Of a stretch of 64,000 nt of DNA, positions 24,830 through 33,164 are shown one piece after another. The notes under the pieces were generated by a model, which saw only the letters and a program-made list of their open reading frames with translations, was not told the DNA's origin and made no database searches. Both the position numbers and the translations under genes were made by a program. Every line of letters starts with the position of its first letter. Position 1 is the first letter of the stretch. Source of the DNA: a virus; IMG/VR virus record IMGVR_UViG_3300007770_000580, positions 1-64,000 of that record; one strand, 5' to 3'.

Positions 24830-25443
24830 AGTACTGCTACTTTGATGTCATTGTGTGCGTATATTTGGTGAACATTGTCAAGTGGCATGCTAATGCCTAA
24901 TCTTTCACACAATTCAAAGTTATCTTTTACATTCCACTTTAAACTATGTTTCTTAACAAAAGCCCGTATATGTTTGTTTTGTAGGGCAATTTGCTTCTTC
25001 ATCTTAGCGTCGTCTTCATACCATGCATAATTTGGATAACTTATACCAAATCCACCTGCTGTTTTCCACCAGTCAAAACATTTATTGTTCGACCTATATA
25101 CAAGTATTATTCTAGCATAACTCCAAGTTTCATGCAAGTAATCCAAGCCAGTTGCCATTGTATGGCTTTTAATAATTCTATACTTGCTTTTGTTTAGTAT
25201 GCCTTTGAATGGTTTATTGAACTCTGCTTCGTTTTGTTTAACGTCTCTACTACTAATATCGTCAAACCATGTGCCGAATTCCATACCTGGGTCAAAGTAT
25301 GAGCCTGTGTGTTTTGCTATAGCATACGTGTATTGTCGATCAGCAGTTTGGTCTGTAGCATCTATTTCTGCGGAACTGCTAATATACTTAGCAACGCTAC
25401 TCCAACGAGAACCAGGAGCACCGACGAGAAAAATATAACTCAT
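24826..25443 (-). CDS. Sulfotransferase-like P-loop protein (copy B)
   Basis: About 205 residues. The N-terminus MSYIFLVGAPGSRWSSVAKY carries a phosphosulfate-binding-loop-like motif, and RIILVYRSNNKCFDWWKTAGG resembles the 3'-phosphate-binding region of sulfotransferases. I placed the start at the ATG at 25441-25443. The 12 residues upstream in frame (MRPQRAPNISIC) cross a terminator-like hairpin and would need a non-ATG start. It is the first gene of the metabolic operon running to 16.9 kb. Confidence 0.55.
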   Translation of the reverse strand: MSYIFLVGAPGSRWSSVAKYISSSAEIDATDQTADRQYTYAIAKHTGSYFDPGMEFGTWFDDISSRDVKQNEAEFNKPFKGILNKSKYRIIKSHTMATGLDYLHETWSYARIILVYRSNNKCFDWWKTAGGFGISYPNYAWYEDDAKMKKQIALQNKHIRAFVKKHSLKWNVKDNFELCERLGISMPLDNVHQIYAHNDIKVAVL

Positions 25444-25460
25444 ACATATACTTATATTGG

Positions 25461-25477
25461 GCGCCCTTTGCGGGCGC
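25461..25477 (-). terminator. GC-rich hairpin terminator
   Basis: GCGCCC/GGGCGC stem with loop TTTGC, the most GC-rich spot in this intergenic region. It separates the HIT-like/PhoH unit from the metabolic operon. There is no strong U-run on the minus strand, so efficiency is uncertain. Confidence 0.5.
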
Positions 25478-25550
25478 ACAATTGTGATTTAAAAATTAAC
25501 CTGATAATGGATTATCAAGTGCTCGCTCAACTCGTCTGTCAACTGATTCT

Positions 25551-25850
25551 TCAAACTCTTTCGCAATCGCTCAAGGGTCGGGCATGCCAATGGAGATGAT
25601 CAAATACAGTACGTTGTACTTTATCTATGTAATAATTTCCACTACCAAATTTTTTATCGGCAACCTCTCGCAAAGCCGCCTCCATTTCGGCATAGTCTCT
25701 AGGTGGAATGGACATTGTATGCCCTGCGCGCCATACAACCATTGGCAAAATGCAAGACATACAATCCAGTATAATCCATCGGGGATCACTATCATCATAT
25801 AAATGTATGATAGTATGTAACTCGCAAAGTTCGCAAGTATCCCTAGTCAT
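25551..25850 (-). CDS. HIT-like histidine-motif protein
   Basis: A 99-residue protein with CELC at the N-terminus and CMSC further on, which may bind zinc, and FDHLHWHARP near the C-terminus, an H-x-H-x-H pattern as in HIT nucleotide hydrolases. Proteins of this type are often found near phoH in marine T4-like phages. Its ATG overlaps the phoH stop by 8 nt. Role in nucleotide metabolism is inferred. Confidence 0.6.
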   Translation of the reverse strand: MTRDTCELCELHTIIHLYDDSDPRWIILDCMSCILPMVVWRAGHTMSIPPRDYAEMEAALREVADKKFGSGNYYIDKVQRTVFDHLHWHARPLSDCERV

Positions 25851-26607
25851 CCGAATCTCCGTAGATGCGTAAAACTTCTTCTACCACAGCGTGGCGACGA
25901 ATGTCTTTCTTTTCAAAATGTATTGATGAAATATGATCAGTATCATTATACCTATTTAATAAATGCTGAAATTCATATAAACCATTGTCATATAATCTGT
26001 CACTTTGATTTAAATCACCAGTCACTATCATACGAGAGTCGTCGCCTATTCTTGTTAATAGCATCTTCATTTGACTTTTTGTAGCATTTTGCATTTCATC
26101 TGCTATAATAAATGCTCTCTTAAATGTTCTGCCTCTCATATATGCTAATGGAGATATTTCAATAATACCTTCATTTATCATACGTGATATATTTTTTGGT
26201 GAATAATACTCTTGAAACACATCAAAAATTGGTTTAGTCCATGGCTCCATTTTTTGTTGAATTGTTCCTGGTAGAAAGCCATGTTGCTCATCAACTTCTA
26301 CTGCTGGGCGTGTTAAAACAATTTTGTCTATTTTGTTTTCTGAGTATGCTTTAAGTGCGGCTAAACATGCTAACATTGTTTTGCCTGTTCCTGCGGGACC
26401 CACCGCAAATACAATTGTATTGCGTGGATTAAGTAATAATTCTATATAGTCTCTTTGGTTAATTGATCTTGCTTGTAGTTTAACGTTTGGTTTCCTTATT
26501 GTGTATTTTGGTTTTCCGTAATATTTTTCAAATTCAATGATCTTCTCGTCCATCAAATCATAAGCGTTGTTACCGCGGTGCTTATGACGATTCCTTCGTC
26601 TAGACAT
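25843..26607 (-). CDS. phoH: PhoH-like ATPase
   Basis: A 254-residue PhoH family P-loop ATPase: Walker A GPAGTGKTMLAC (about 72-83), the RPAVEVDEQHGFLPG segment, and Walker B FIIADEMQNATKSQMKMLLT. A basic N-terminus (MSRRRNRHKHRGN) precedes the core. PhoH is a frequent marine-phage gene with a probable RNA-related or phosphate-stress role. A GAGGTGG ribosome binding site precedes the ATG, and an 18-bp palindrome lies in its upstream region. Confidence 0.92.
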   Translation of the reverse strand: MSRRRNRHKHRGNNAYDLMDEKIIEFEKYYGKPKYTIRKPNVKLQARSINQRDYIELLLNPRNTIVFAVGPAGTGKTMLACLAALKAYSENKIDKIVLTRPAVEVDEQHGFLPGTIQQKMEPWTKPIFDVFQEYYSPKNISRMINEGIIEISPLAYMRGRTFKRAFIIADEMQNATKSQMKMLLTRIGDDSRMIVTGDLNQSDRLYDNGLYEFQHLLNRYNDTDHISSIHFEKKDIRRHAVVEEVLRIYGDSDD

Positions 26608-26632
26608 TTTCCACCTCGCTTAAAATAAAATT

Positions 26633-26650
26633 CTACACAATGTTGTGTAG
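26633..26650. promoter_or_regulatory. Palindrome upstream of phoH
   Basis: CTACACAA-TG-TTGTGTAG, an 8+8 inverted repeat in the divergent region between phoH and the radical SAM gene at 26.7 kb. Could be an operator or leader hairpin. The remaining 26608-26729 sequence is AT-rich and shows no other gene. Confidence 0.45.
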
Positions 26651-26717
26651 TAAAAATATTTAATATGATAACGACGTAAGTTATAACATATTTTAAATTA
26701 TACTATTGCAATTACTA

Positions 26718-26725
26718 AATAAATA
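26718..26725 (+). promoter_or_regulatory. T4-type late promoter element, leaderless type
   Basis: AATAAATA, then CTAG, then GTG start of the radical SAM gene (4-nt gap); no ribosome binding site. Confidence 0.5.
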
Positions 26726-26729
26726 CTAG

Positions 26730-28037
26730 GTGAAACTCAACGAAAAAAACAAGAACGTTTATTGCCCTGCTCCTTTCCACGAACAATTAGTTGATTCCGA
26801 CGGAACCATTAAACCTTGCTGTGTGGCTAAAGGAACTGTTTATAATGACGATGGTTCTGAAGCAAACATTACTGTTAATAGTTTACAAGAAGTTTGGAAT
26901 AACAAACATATGCAAGAAATACGTCAAAATATGATTGACGGTATAGAACCTGCAAATGAAATGTGTGACATTTGTTATAATCTCGAACGCTACGGCTTGC
27001 ATAGTAATAGAATAAATGAATTAGAACAATACAAAGACTACGTAGATACTGCTATTGTCGACGAACTTCCTGATTATTATGATTTAAGATTTGGAAATTT
27101 ATGCAACCTACAATGTATAATGTGTGATGCTCATTACAGTTCTCGTTTGATGACGGAGCAAGAAAAAATTTTAGATTTATTAAAAAATGACATAGAATAC
27201 ACGAATTACTTATTAGAAGAGAATTATACCAGATCAAATACAGTATGGGGCAGAAGTAATGCGGCCAAATATGCATGGCCTGCCGACGATAAAATTTTTA
27301 ACAATATTCAGAATAGAATGTCTAAATCTAATTGTAGAAAAATCTATGTCAATGGCGGCGAGCCTACCTTATATAATAAATCATTAGTTAAGATGTTAGA
27401 GTTGTTAATAGAATCTAAACAAGCAAAAAACATGGAACTTTGGATTAATACTAACGCTACGATTGTTGATTTAGAGTTTTATGAGTTACTTGATCAATTT
27501 AAACAAGTGCGATTAATGTTGAGCATTGATGGTGTAGAAGAATCATTTGAGTACATTAGATATCCCGCAAAATGGAGTAACATTGACGATAATATTATTA
27601 AAATTGTTGATTTTGTTAGTAATTCAGATGATATGTATAAATGGAGAATTGAATTTCAACCTACATTTCAACTACTTAATTTATTAGACATTACTAAGAT
27701 GATTGAATATTGGTTATCTATTAGGCAAAAAATACCTTGTTACTTTACTCTAAATAAGTTAAGTGATCCGAGTTGGTATGATGTTGATATAGCAAACATA
27801 GAAATTAAAAACAAAATCAAAAAAGAAGTACAAAGCAAATTTGTAGAAGAAGATAAAGAAGTTTCAGATTTAATTTCTTATATTAGTAATATTATGTCAT
27901 ATGAAACCTTGCAAGAAGAAGAACATAGACGAATGTTAATTGATTGTGCTATAGATATGCATGAAATATATAAAAATGTTAGAAGTATTGATAAATTAGA
28001 CGACTGGTTTTACAATACTATAGATAAACTGCGTTAA
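26730..28037 (+). CDS. Twitch-type radical SAM protein (paralogue 1)
   Basis: A 435-residue radical SAM protein. The N-terminal region carries cysteines C12, C30, C31, C79 and C82 in the order of a twitch/SPASM half-domain for an auxiliary Fe-S cluster. The radical SAM motif CNLQCIMC follows at C125, C129 and C132. VNGGEPTLYN is the SAM-contacting GGE motif and MLSIDGVEESFEYIRYPAKW is typical of peptide- or cofactor-modifying radical SAM enzymes. The start is a GTG with a late element 4 nt upstream. It faces phoH divergently and ends 1 nt before the stop of the opposite-strand membrane gene. Substrate unknown. Confidence 0.75.
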   Translation: MKLNEKNKNVYCPAPFHEQLVDSDGTIKPCCVAKGTVYNDDGSEANITVNSLQEVWNNKHMQEIRQNMIDGIEPANEMCDICYNLERYGLHSNRINELEQYKDYVDTAIVDELPDYYDLRFGNLCNLQCIMCDAHYSSRLMTEQEKILDLLKNDIEYTNYLLEENYTRSNTVWGRSNAAKYAWPADDKIFNNIQNRMSKSNCRKIYVNGGEPTLYNKSLVKMLELLIESKQAKNMELWINTNATIVDLEFYELLDQFKQVRLMLSIDGVEESFEYIRYPAKWSNIDDNIIKIVDFVSNSDDMYKWRIEFQPTFQLLNLLDITKMIEYWLSIRQKIPCYFTLNKLSDPSWYDVDIANIEIKNKIKKEVQSKFVEEDKEVSDLISYISNIMSYETLQEEEHRRMLIDCAIDMHEIYKNVRSIDKLDDWFYNTIDKLR

Positions 28038-28038
28038 T

Positions 28039-28326
28039 TTACCAATTTGGATAGTCTTCGTCTTTTAAATGTTTTTCCAAGACATATCCTTCTCCGAGAT
28101 GCTCTCGTAATTCTGATTTATGCCTACGTGTATCTACTAAAATTTTAAAAGATTTTATAATCGCTGTAGATGTGCGAAATGGAAACCACCATGGAAAAAA
28201 GGCATGAATAATACCTAGTATACATGCATATAATAGTTTTAGACTATTGACGAAGGCAACGCGAAAATGTTGCCAGTATGTTTGTGGATTTTCAGTATCG
28301 CGAATATGATCTGTTAAAAAACTCAT
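28039..28326 (-). CDS. Small membrane protein of the DUF6356 type
   Basis: About 95 residues starting MSFLTDHIRDTENPQTYWQH. One long hydrophobic region (about 28-55: LLYACILGIIHAFFPWWFPF) is followed by a basic/acidic tail. It matches the short conserved pattern (H...TY..H...A...L...IIHA.FPF) of a second protein at 43937-44152. I chose the ATG at 28324-28326 with GGGGA upstream over one 33 nt earlier. Function unknown. Confidence 0.55.
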   Translation of the reverse strand: MSFLTDHIRDTENPQTYWQHFRVAFVNSLKLLYACILGIIHAFFPWWFPFRTSTAIIKSFKILVDTRRHKSELREHLGEGYVLEKHLKDEDYPNW

Positions 28327-28391
28327 TTTTATATCCCCGCATATATTTAAGAAGACCATTTATTATAATAATAAATGCTTATTATGTAATT

Positions 28392-28413
28392 AAAGTTAAT
28401 CTAGATTAACTTT
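28392..28413. promoter_or_regulatory. Perfect 22-bp palindrome in a divergent promoter region
   Basis: Each half is AAAGTTAATCT and its reverse complement, centred on CTAG. It lies between the leftward membrane-protein gene and the divergent late-promoter cluster, and could be a regulator site or a leader hairpin for the leftward gene. Confidence 0.5.
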
Positions 28414-28431
28414 CTTCGAATGATTTAAAAT

Positions 28432-28488
28432 TTAATAAGCGTATTTATGATCATAAATACGCTTAATAAGCGTATTTATGAATAAATA
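28432..28488. promoter_or_regulatory. Divergent T4-type late promoter cluster
   Basis: An 18-bp sequence TTAATAAGCGTATTTATG occurs at 28432-28449 and 28463-28480, and its reverse complement lies between them, forming a perfect 30-bp palindrome at 28436-28465. The arms contain CATAAATA elements facing left (two) and right (one), and a further AATAAATA at 28481-28488 faces right, 5 nt before the ATG at 28494. Confidence 0.65.
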
Positions 28489-28493
28489 GTTGT

Positions 28494-29615
28494 ATGCGTC
28501 ATTACGTTGATGTTGTTTTAAAAGACGGCAAAAAAATAAAAATAAAATTTTTAGATAATCCTTTTATTGAAAAATTTATTGAACACTTAACACTGAATAA
28601 TTCAATCTGTGAGGTTGTATCATGGGATCTACCTTACCCTTTACAGCCAGAGCCTTACGACAAAGTTAAAGTTGAAGGATATACAAATCAACTTAAAAGA
28701 TATATCAAAAATCTTAATAACTTAGGGTTAAATTATCCTATACCTTTAGAAGAAATTGATTTTAGTGAAGGTATGGAGCTAGGCGATGGAAAAAATGCCG
28801 AAAAACGCGATTTACTTAATAGATTACACAGGCATTTCACAACAGGTGAAGATTCTTATTACAAATCTGAAGATATTTGGGCCGAAGACCAAAAAGCCAA
28901 CCCCGACTTGCCAATAAAGATAGAAGATTACCAAGGGGTATGGCAATACGGAACTGACTATACTTTTAATTTGCCTTCATATGATAAAGAAGAAGACAGA
29001 GAGGTTTTTTTCGACTCTTTGCATGGACTTAATTATGCAGTACACGATATAGAAATGTATTATACAAATGATCGCATGGATAGATTCAGGCCAGGTAAAA
29101 AAGCTGATGATCCCCGCCATTTGCTAATGACGTGGGAATACCAAATTGAACTTAAATTATTACCGTCTCCCTCAGAGTATCCAGATGGTAATACTATGGA
29201 TGCTGATGATAAAATAGCCAAACTATCGAAGTTAGGTGTACAAAATATGGATGAAAACTATTTTAAGAAATTTGATCAAGAAGATTATCAATACTTCAGC
29301 GATGATTTATCACATGATGTTTGGATTCCATTATACCAAATACAAGGTAAGGATTATATACGAGCGTTTTTCGAATACGATGATCCAACTAGTTGGGACA
29401 TACATGCCGCTAGTGTAGCATATACTGGTTGTTTTTCCATCGGCGATAGAAGCATGATTAGACATCCTGAACTTTTAGAGTATATGAGGTCGTTTGGCAT
29501 AGAGCCGGGGCCATTTGAATGTGGTATGCCATTGGGACATGTAGTTGAAGGTAAAGATCTAGTACCTAGTTTAAGAGAAAATACAGTTAAAGAATTGATA
29601 ATTTATAAAGAATAA
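28494..29615 (+). CDS. Hypothetical protein (373 aa), leaderless late gene
   Basis: A 373-residue acidic protein beginning MRHYVDVVLKDGKKIKIKFL. No catalytic motif is recognised. The C-terminal part (about 280-373) has conserved-looking segments such as DIHAASVAYTGCFSIGDRSM. The ATG is 5 nt after AATAAATA with no ribosome binding site, so the mRNA should be leaderless. The next gene, a hydroxylase-like protein, starts 2 nt after its stop, so the pair forms a plus-strand operon. Confidence 0.65.
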   Translation: MRHYVDVVLKDGKKIKIKFLDNPFIEKFIEHLTLNNSICEVVSWDLPYPLQPEPYDKVKVEGYTNQLKRYIKNLNNLGLNYPIPLEEIDFSEGMELGDGKNAEKRDLLNRLHRHFTTGEDSYYKSEDIWAEDQKANPDLPIKIEDYQGVWQYGTDYTFNLPSYDKEEDREVFFDSLHGLNYAVHDIEMYYTNDRMDRFRPGKKADDPRHLLMTWEYQIELKLLPSPSEYPDGNTMDADDKIAKLSKLGVQNMDENYFKKFDQEDYQYFSDDLSHDVWIPLYQIQGKDYIRAFFEYDDPTSWDIHAASVAYTGCFSIGDRSMIRHPELLEYMRSFGIEPGPFECGMPLGHVVEGKDLVPSLRENTVKELIIYKE

Positions 29616-29617
29616 TT

Positions 29618-30277
29618 ATGGACTTAGAAACATTTTATAACGAAAATGTTAATATTAAATATTCATTTCCGAAAAAATTTACTAGTAAAACTACTCCTTT
29701 TCTACCTTTATTAATAGATGGGCCTTGGAAAGAAATATTGGCAGAAGCAAAAGCTGTAGATCATTTATTCGTACCACACCGTAATGACAATAGTACAGGA
29801 TGGGCAAGTTTGTGTTTACACGGATATGGTGCGACTAAAACAGATTCAGATGGTATGTATCCGGAACACGAAGGACAAACACATGATTGGACTGAAATAG
29901 CGAACATGTGTCCTGTTGCAACAGAGTATTTTAAAAATGTTTTTCCGTACAATTCGTACGAAAGACTAAGATTTATGAGATTGGCGCCAGGTGGTTATAT
30001 TGTACCACATAATGATGCAGATGATTGGAATTTAGGTGCAGTTAATATTAGTTTAAATAATCCTAAAAATTGTAATTTCGTGGTCAAGGATGTAGGTATA
30101 GTTCCTTTTAAAGATTCAGGCGGCGTTATGGCTTTCAATACTAGTTACGATCACAGTGTTTGGAATCGTAGTAATGAAAATAGATACCATATGATTGTTC
30201 ATGGGCAAGGTAAAAATGAGTATTGGGATATAGTTAACGACAGTTATACGTTTTATACTGAGTCTGTGCTTCAATAG
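29618..30277 (+). CDS. Aspartyl/asparaginyl beta-hydroxylase-like dioxygenase
   Basis: A 219-residue protein with a beta-helix core: MRLAPGGYIVPHNDADDWN supplies the HxD iron ligands, and YDHSVWNRSNENRYHMIVHG supplies the distal His and the Arg that binds 2-oxoglutarate, in the order of aspartyl/asparaginyl beta-hydroxylases. It is the second gene of a plus-strand late operon. Its 3' end overlaps the opposing 457-aa gene by 44 nt. The target protein or metabolite is unknown. Confidence 0.7.
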   Translation: MDLETFYNENVNIKYSFPKKFTSKTTPFLPLLIDGPWKEILAEAKAVDHLFVPHRNDNSTGWASLCLHGYGATKTDSDGMYPEHEGQTHDWTEIANMCPVATEYFKNVFPYNSYERLRFMRLAPGGYIVPHNDADDWNLGAVNISLNNPKNCNFVVKDVGIVPFKDSGGVMAFNTSYDHSVWNRSNENRYHMIVHGQGKNEYWDIVNDSYTFYTESVLQ

Positions 30278-31607
30278 TAATATTATTTTTCGATTTTTCG
30301 AAGTGCTTAATCAAAGAATCAAATTTAGCCATTGTATTTTTTCTTCCCAGTAAGAAAATTGTCCAAGTCATGTCAAAAGCATTGCTAACCCATATAAAGA
30401 AATTTTTATTTTCTTCGCTATTAACTGCTTCTATTAGTTTTTGTGGATCAGATAAAAAGTCTGTTTTAACATAAACACATTCTATATTGCAATATTCTTG
30501 CCATGCTTGTTGGAATTCTTCTGTAGTTAAATTCATTTCCTGTAAAAATTTGTTTATTTCACTTTCCATAGAATTCCAACTACGCCATGCTAAATCATAG
30601 TCAGGGTAAATATTACCAAATTCTAGAATATGCTGATGATATACCGCTAGGTTGCCGTCCCAATGATCTCGCATATATTTTTGAAAGTTTATTCCGGCGT
30701 CACTAATATCCATAACTGTTATTTTAGTATTGTCGTGATAGCCAAATTTGTGTGTAAGTAGCGCAGGTTTAAATCCTCCTGCAACTACAATATAATGGTC
30801 AATAGGAGTTTTTACATTTGAGGCATCATCGTTTGATATTTCTTCTGTATTAAGTATATAAGCAGTTTTACTTAAATGTTCTTTTTGCCACAATACATCA
30901 TGTATTGCACTTTTATATAGATTAGATTCTTTATCTATCTTTCCTGTTTTGAAAAAATTATTAAGTATTTCATATTCATGATTAGGATACAAATGCCATT
31001 TTTGATTCCTAAGTTCATCATCAAAGTTTATAATACGATGTCCTGCTTCTGTAAGTTTTTCTATTACTACGCTACCAAACTCTCTGTGATCTAGTATTAC
31101 AATTTCATCTGTTTTGTCTGGGCCCACCCAGTACGGCGTATATTCGTCATGAAAATTTTCTATACTTCTTTCTATATTGTTTATTTTATCATTTACAATA
31201 TTAACCCATTCAAACGCCGGACACCCTACTTGTTTCCAAGCAAGTAAGTCCATTACTATACACTGGTTATGTAAGTAAGGATAAGGAAAATAGTTATGTG
31301 TAGGATTGTGTAATACATGACCCATTAATGGAGAATTTGCTTCTTCGCATTTCTTTACTGCGAGATTATAAAAATCTGTAGGGTTAGTATGTATTGCGTG
31401 TCCGGTAGTATTAATTAATACCCACTTGTTTTCTTCTATTACTTTATCAGAGAGTTCTTTAAGTGTATTACTGAGTTCTTTGGTTGTAATAAGATCAAAT
31501 CCATCAGGAGCCCATGTATAATGATCTGTAATACCTCTTATGTGGTCGTTATATTCTTCATCAGAATTATCTAAATCATCATATATTATAAAGTATTTTA
31601 AATGCAT
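30234..31607 (-). CDS. Hypothetical protein with Rossmann-like segment (457 aa)
   Basis: A 457-residue soluble protein. The N-terminal half (MHLKYFIIYDDLDNSDEEYN...) is unassigned. The central segment HYIVVAGGFKPALLTHKFGY followed by ITVMDISDAGINFQKY looks like a nucleotide- or SAM-binding strand-loop-helix, but the motif is not strong enough to name a family. It ends inside the opposite-strand hydroxylase gene (44-nt convergent overlap) and starts 5 nt after the clamp-loader stop. Function unknown. Confidence 0.6.
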   Translation of the reverse strand: MHLKYFIIYDDLDNSDEEYNDHIRGITDHYTWAPDGFDLITTKELSNTLKELSDKVIEENKWVLINTTGHAIHTNPTDFYNLAVKKCEEANSPLMGHVLHNPTHNYFPYPYLHNQCIVMDLLAWKQVGCPAFEWVNIVNDKINNIERSIENFHDEYTPYWVGPDKTDEIVILDHREFGSVVIEKLTEAGHRIINFDDELRNQKWHLYPNHEYEILNNFFKTGKIDKESNLYKSAIHDVLWQKEHLSKTAYILNTEEISNDDASNVKTPIDHYIVVAGGFKPALLTHKFGYHDNTKITVMDISDAGINFQKYMRDHWDGNLAVYHQHILEFGNIYPDYDLAWRSWNSMESEINKFLQEMNLTTEEFQQAWQEYCNIECVYVKTDFLSDPQKLIEAVNSEENKNFFIWVSNAFDMTWTIFLLGRKNTMAKFDSLIKHFEKSKNNITIEAQTQYKTYNCR

Positions 31608-31612
31608 ACCGA

Positions 31613-32533
31613 CTAATCAACTTGTGATAATTCTATAAGTGTTGCCGCAAGGTTAATCTCAGGATCTGCCGCAAGCGTGTGATTAATTAAACCTTTGCGT
31701 ATAATAAGTATTGCCTTATCCTTGCCTTCGTCTGTGTTAGACCATAGTTCAAGATTGTCATACATCCAGCGATATAAATCATCAATTTCATCTGGACGTA
31801 TTTGTTTACAAAGTAGTTCTCTTGCTTCTCTAAACTTGTTTGCTTTTATTAATGCAACCATGTCTAGTTTGTAATCACTTACTCCAGAGTCCTCGTCACG
31901 TGGATTAGTTAATTTGCCGGCAGTGCTATTCATTTGCAATAGATTAATACATTTACGCAAATCTGGATATGTTGCTTTTACATAATTATCCAATACATCT
32001 AGTTCAAACTCAACCTTTTCTTCTAGCAATATGTGTGCTACTCTAGCAGTAAACTCTGTGGGGTCAATCTTCTCAATATGGAAGCCTTGACATCTACTAT
32101 GTAGTGCGGGAATAATTTTGTTTGGATAGTTGCAAGTCAATATAAACCTTGCTGTGTCATGATATGTTTCCATAACACCACGCAACGCCGCTTGACCGTT
32201 GGGCGACATATAGTCTGCCTCGTCAAGTAGCACAATCTTAAAGTCACCAAATGGAAGTGTGCTAACAAAGTTTGTTACTTTGTCGCGTATATTGTCGACA
32301 GAGTTTTCGCGACTTGCGTTAATCTCTAACACATCATATTGATCAATGTCAAGTGCTGTAATTAGTATCTTTGCCAGTGTTGTTTTACCAACGCCAGCCG
32401 CACCACTAAACAATAAATGTGGAATTGCTTCGCTTTTAATCCACCCAGCAACCTGTTTACGTTGTGCGTCATCACGAAAGACATAATTGTCTATTGTGTC
32501 GGGTCTATACGCTTCAGTCCAAAGTTTCTTCAT
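31613..32533 (-). CDS. Sliding-clamp loader ATPase, T4 gp44-like
   Basis: A 306-residue AAA+ clamp-loader large subunit: Walker A GAAGVGKTTLAK (44-55), Walker B IVLLDEADYM, sensor 1 ILTCNYPNKI, and the SRC arginine finger in ALHSRCQGFHI. The C-terminal collar domain is present. It loads the sliding clamp at primer junctions for replication and, in T4, for late transcription. A separate gp62-like small subunit is not recognised next to it. The 100-aa gene upstream overlaps its start by 20 nt. Confidence 0.88.
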   Translation of the reverse strand: MKKLWTEAYRPDTIDNYVFRDDAQRKQVAGWIKSEAIPHLLFSGAAGVGKTTLAKILITALDIDQYDVLEINASRENSVDNIRDKVTNFVSTLPFGDFKIVLLDEADYMSPNGQAALRGVMETYHDTARFILTCNYPNKIIPALHSRCQGFHIEKIDPTEFTARVAHILLEEKVEFELDVLDNYVKATYPDLRKCINLLQMNSTAGKLTNPRDEDSGVSDYKLDMVALIKANKFREARELLCKQIRPDEIDDLYRWMYDNLELWSNTDEGKDKAILIIRKGLINHTLAADPEINLAATLIELSQVD

Positions 32534-32816
32534 TTAAAAAATCGTCTAAATATTTTTTGTAGTTTTCGTAAAAGTAGTTATAAAGAAAGTCATAGTCTTT
32601 TGATATTTCAAAAGTATGTTGTTTTTGTCTAACAATTTTCTTGTTTACTAAGTCTAGTATAATTGATGCTTCTAAAACTTCTTTATCAGTTAATCTAGTG
32701 CTTAATGATACTTGTTCATCGTATGCAAGGTTTTCTTTAAGATATCCTTTTTGTGCTGTACGCGAAGGATCTTTTGGCTTACCAACATACTTGACATGTA
32801 AGAATTTACCTTTCAT
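32514..32816 (-). CDS. Hypothetical protein (100 aa) beside the clamp loader, leaderless
   Basis: A 100-residue protein starting MKGKFLHVKYVGKPKDPSRT, rich in Lys and aromatic residues with an acidic C-terminus. I chose the ATG at 32814-32816: a consensus sigma70 promoter ends exactly 6 nt upstream, which excludes the longer TTG-started frame. There is no ribosome binding site. By position it could be a replication accessory protein, but no family is recognised. Confidence 0.6.
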   Translation of the reverse strand: MKGKFLHVKYVGKPKDPSRTAQKGYLKENLAYDEQVSLSTRLTDKEVLEASIILDLVNKKIVRQKQHTFEISKDYDFLYNYFYENYKKYLDDFLNEETLD

Positions 32817-32822
32817 AATATT

Positions 32823-32851
32823 ATTATACACTCCATGCTTACTTTTGTCAA
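32823..32851 (-). promoter_or_regulatory. Consensus sigma70 promoter, leaderless type
   Basis: Minus strand: TTGACA (32846-32851), 17 nt, TATAAT (32823-32828), then 6 nt to the ATG. Both hexamers are perfect consensus. The 11-bp box seen at other early promoters is absent here. The -35 overlaps the end of the upstream secreted-protein gene. Confidence 0.7.
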
Positions 32852-33153
32852 AGTTTATTTTCAAGAAGATTTTTTATTCCTTCAGGAATGCCATTGTCAT
32901 ATTGTGGATATATTGAAAATTTTTCTTTTGTGCTACTGTCATAGCAAAATGCTGTGACCCAGTCCCATTTAAAATTTCCTTGCTTTATAAAGTACAAGGT
33001 AATATCATATATTCCTGGAATTGTTCTACTATTTGATGTAAGTTGTTTCTTACACTCTTCCATTGTATTAAAAGATTTACCTATTTGAAAATACTGTGAT
33101 GTATCTGCTGGAACTGTGCCTATTAAATAGGCAAGTATGAAAATTTTAATCAT
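32848..33153 (-). CDS. Small secreted protein (101 aa)
   Basis: A 101-residue protein with an N-terminal signal sequence (MIKIFILAYLIGTVPADTSQ) and two later cysteines (C34, and one in TAFCYDS), which suggests a periplasmic, disulfide-bonded product. No family recognised. It lies between the co-chaperonin and clamp-loader genes, and its last codons contain the -35 of the downstream promoter. Confidence 0.6.
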   Translation of the reverse strand: MIKIFILAYLIGTVPADTSQYFQIGKSFNTMEECKKQLTSNSRTIPGIYDITLYFIKQGNFKWDWVTAFCYDSSTKEKFSIYPQYDNGIPEGIKNLLENKL

Positions 33154-33164
33154 TTGAACCGGTT

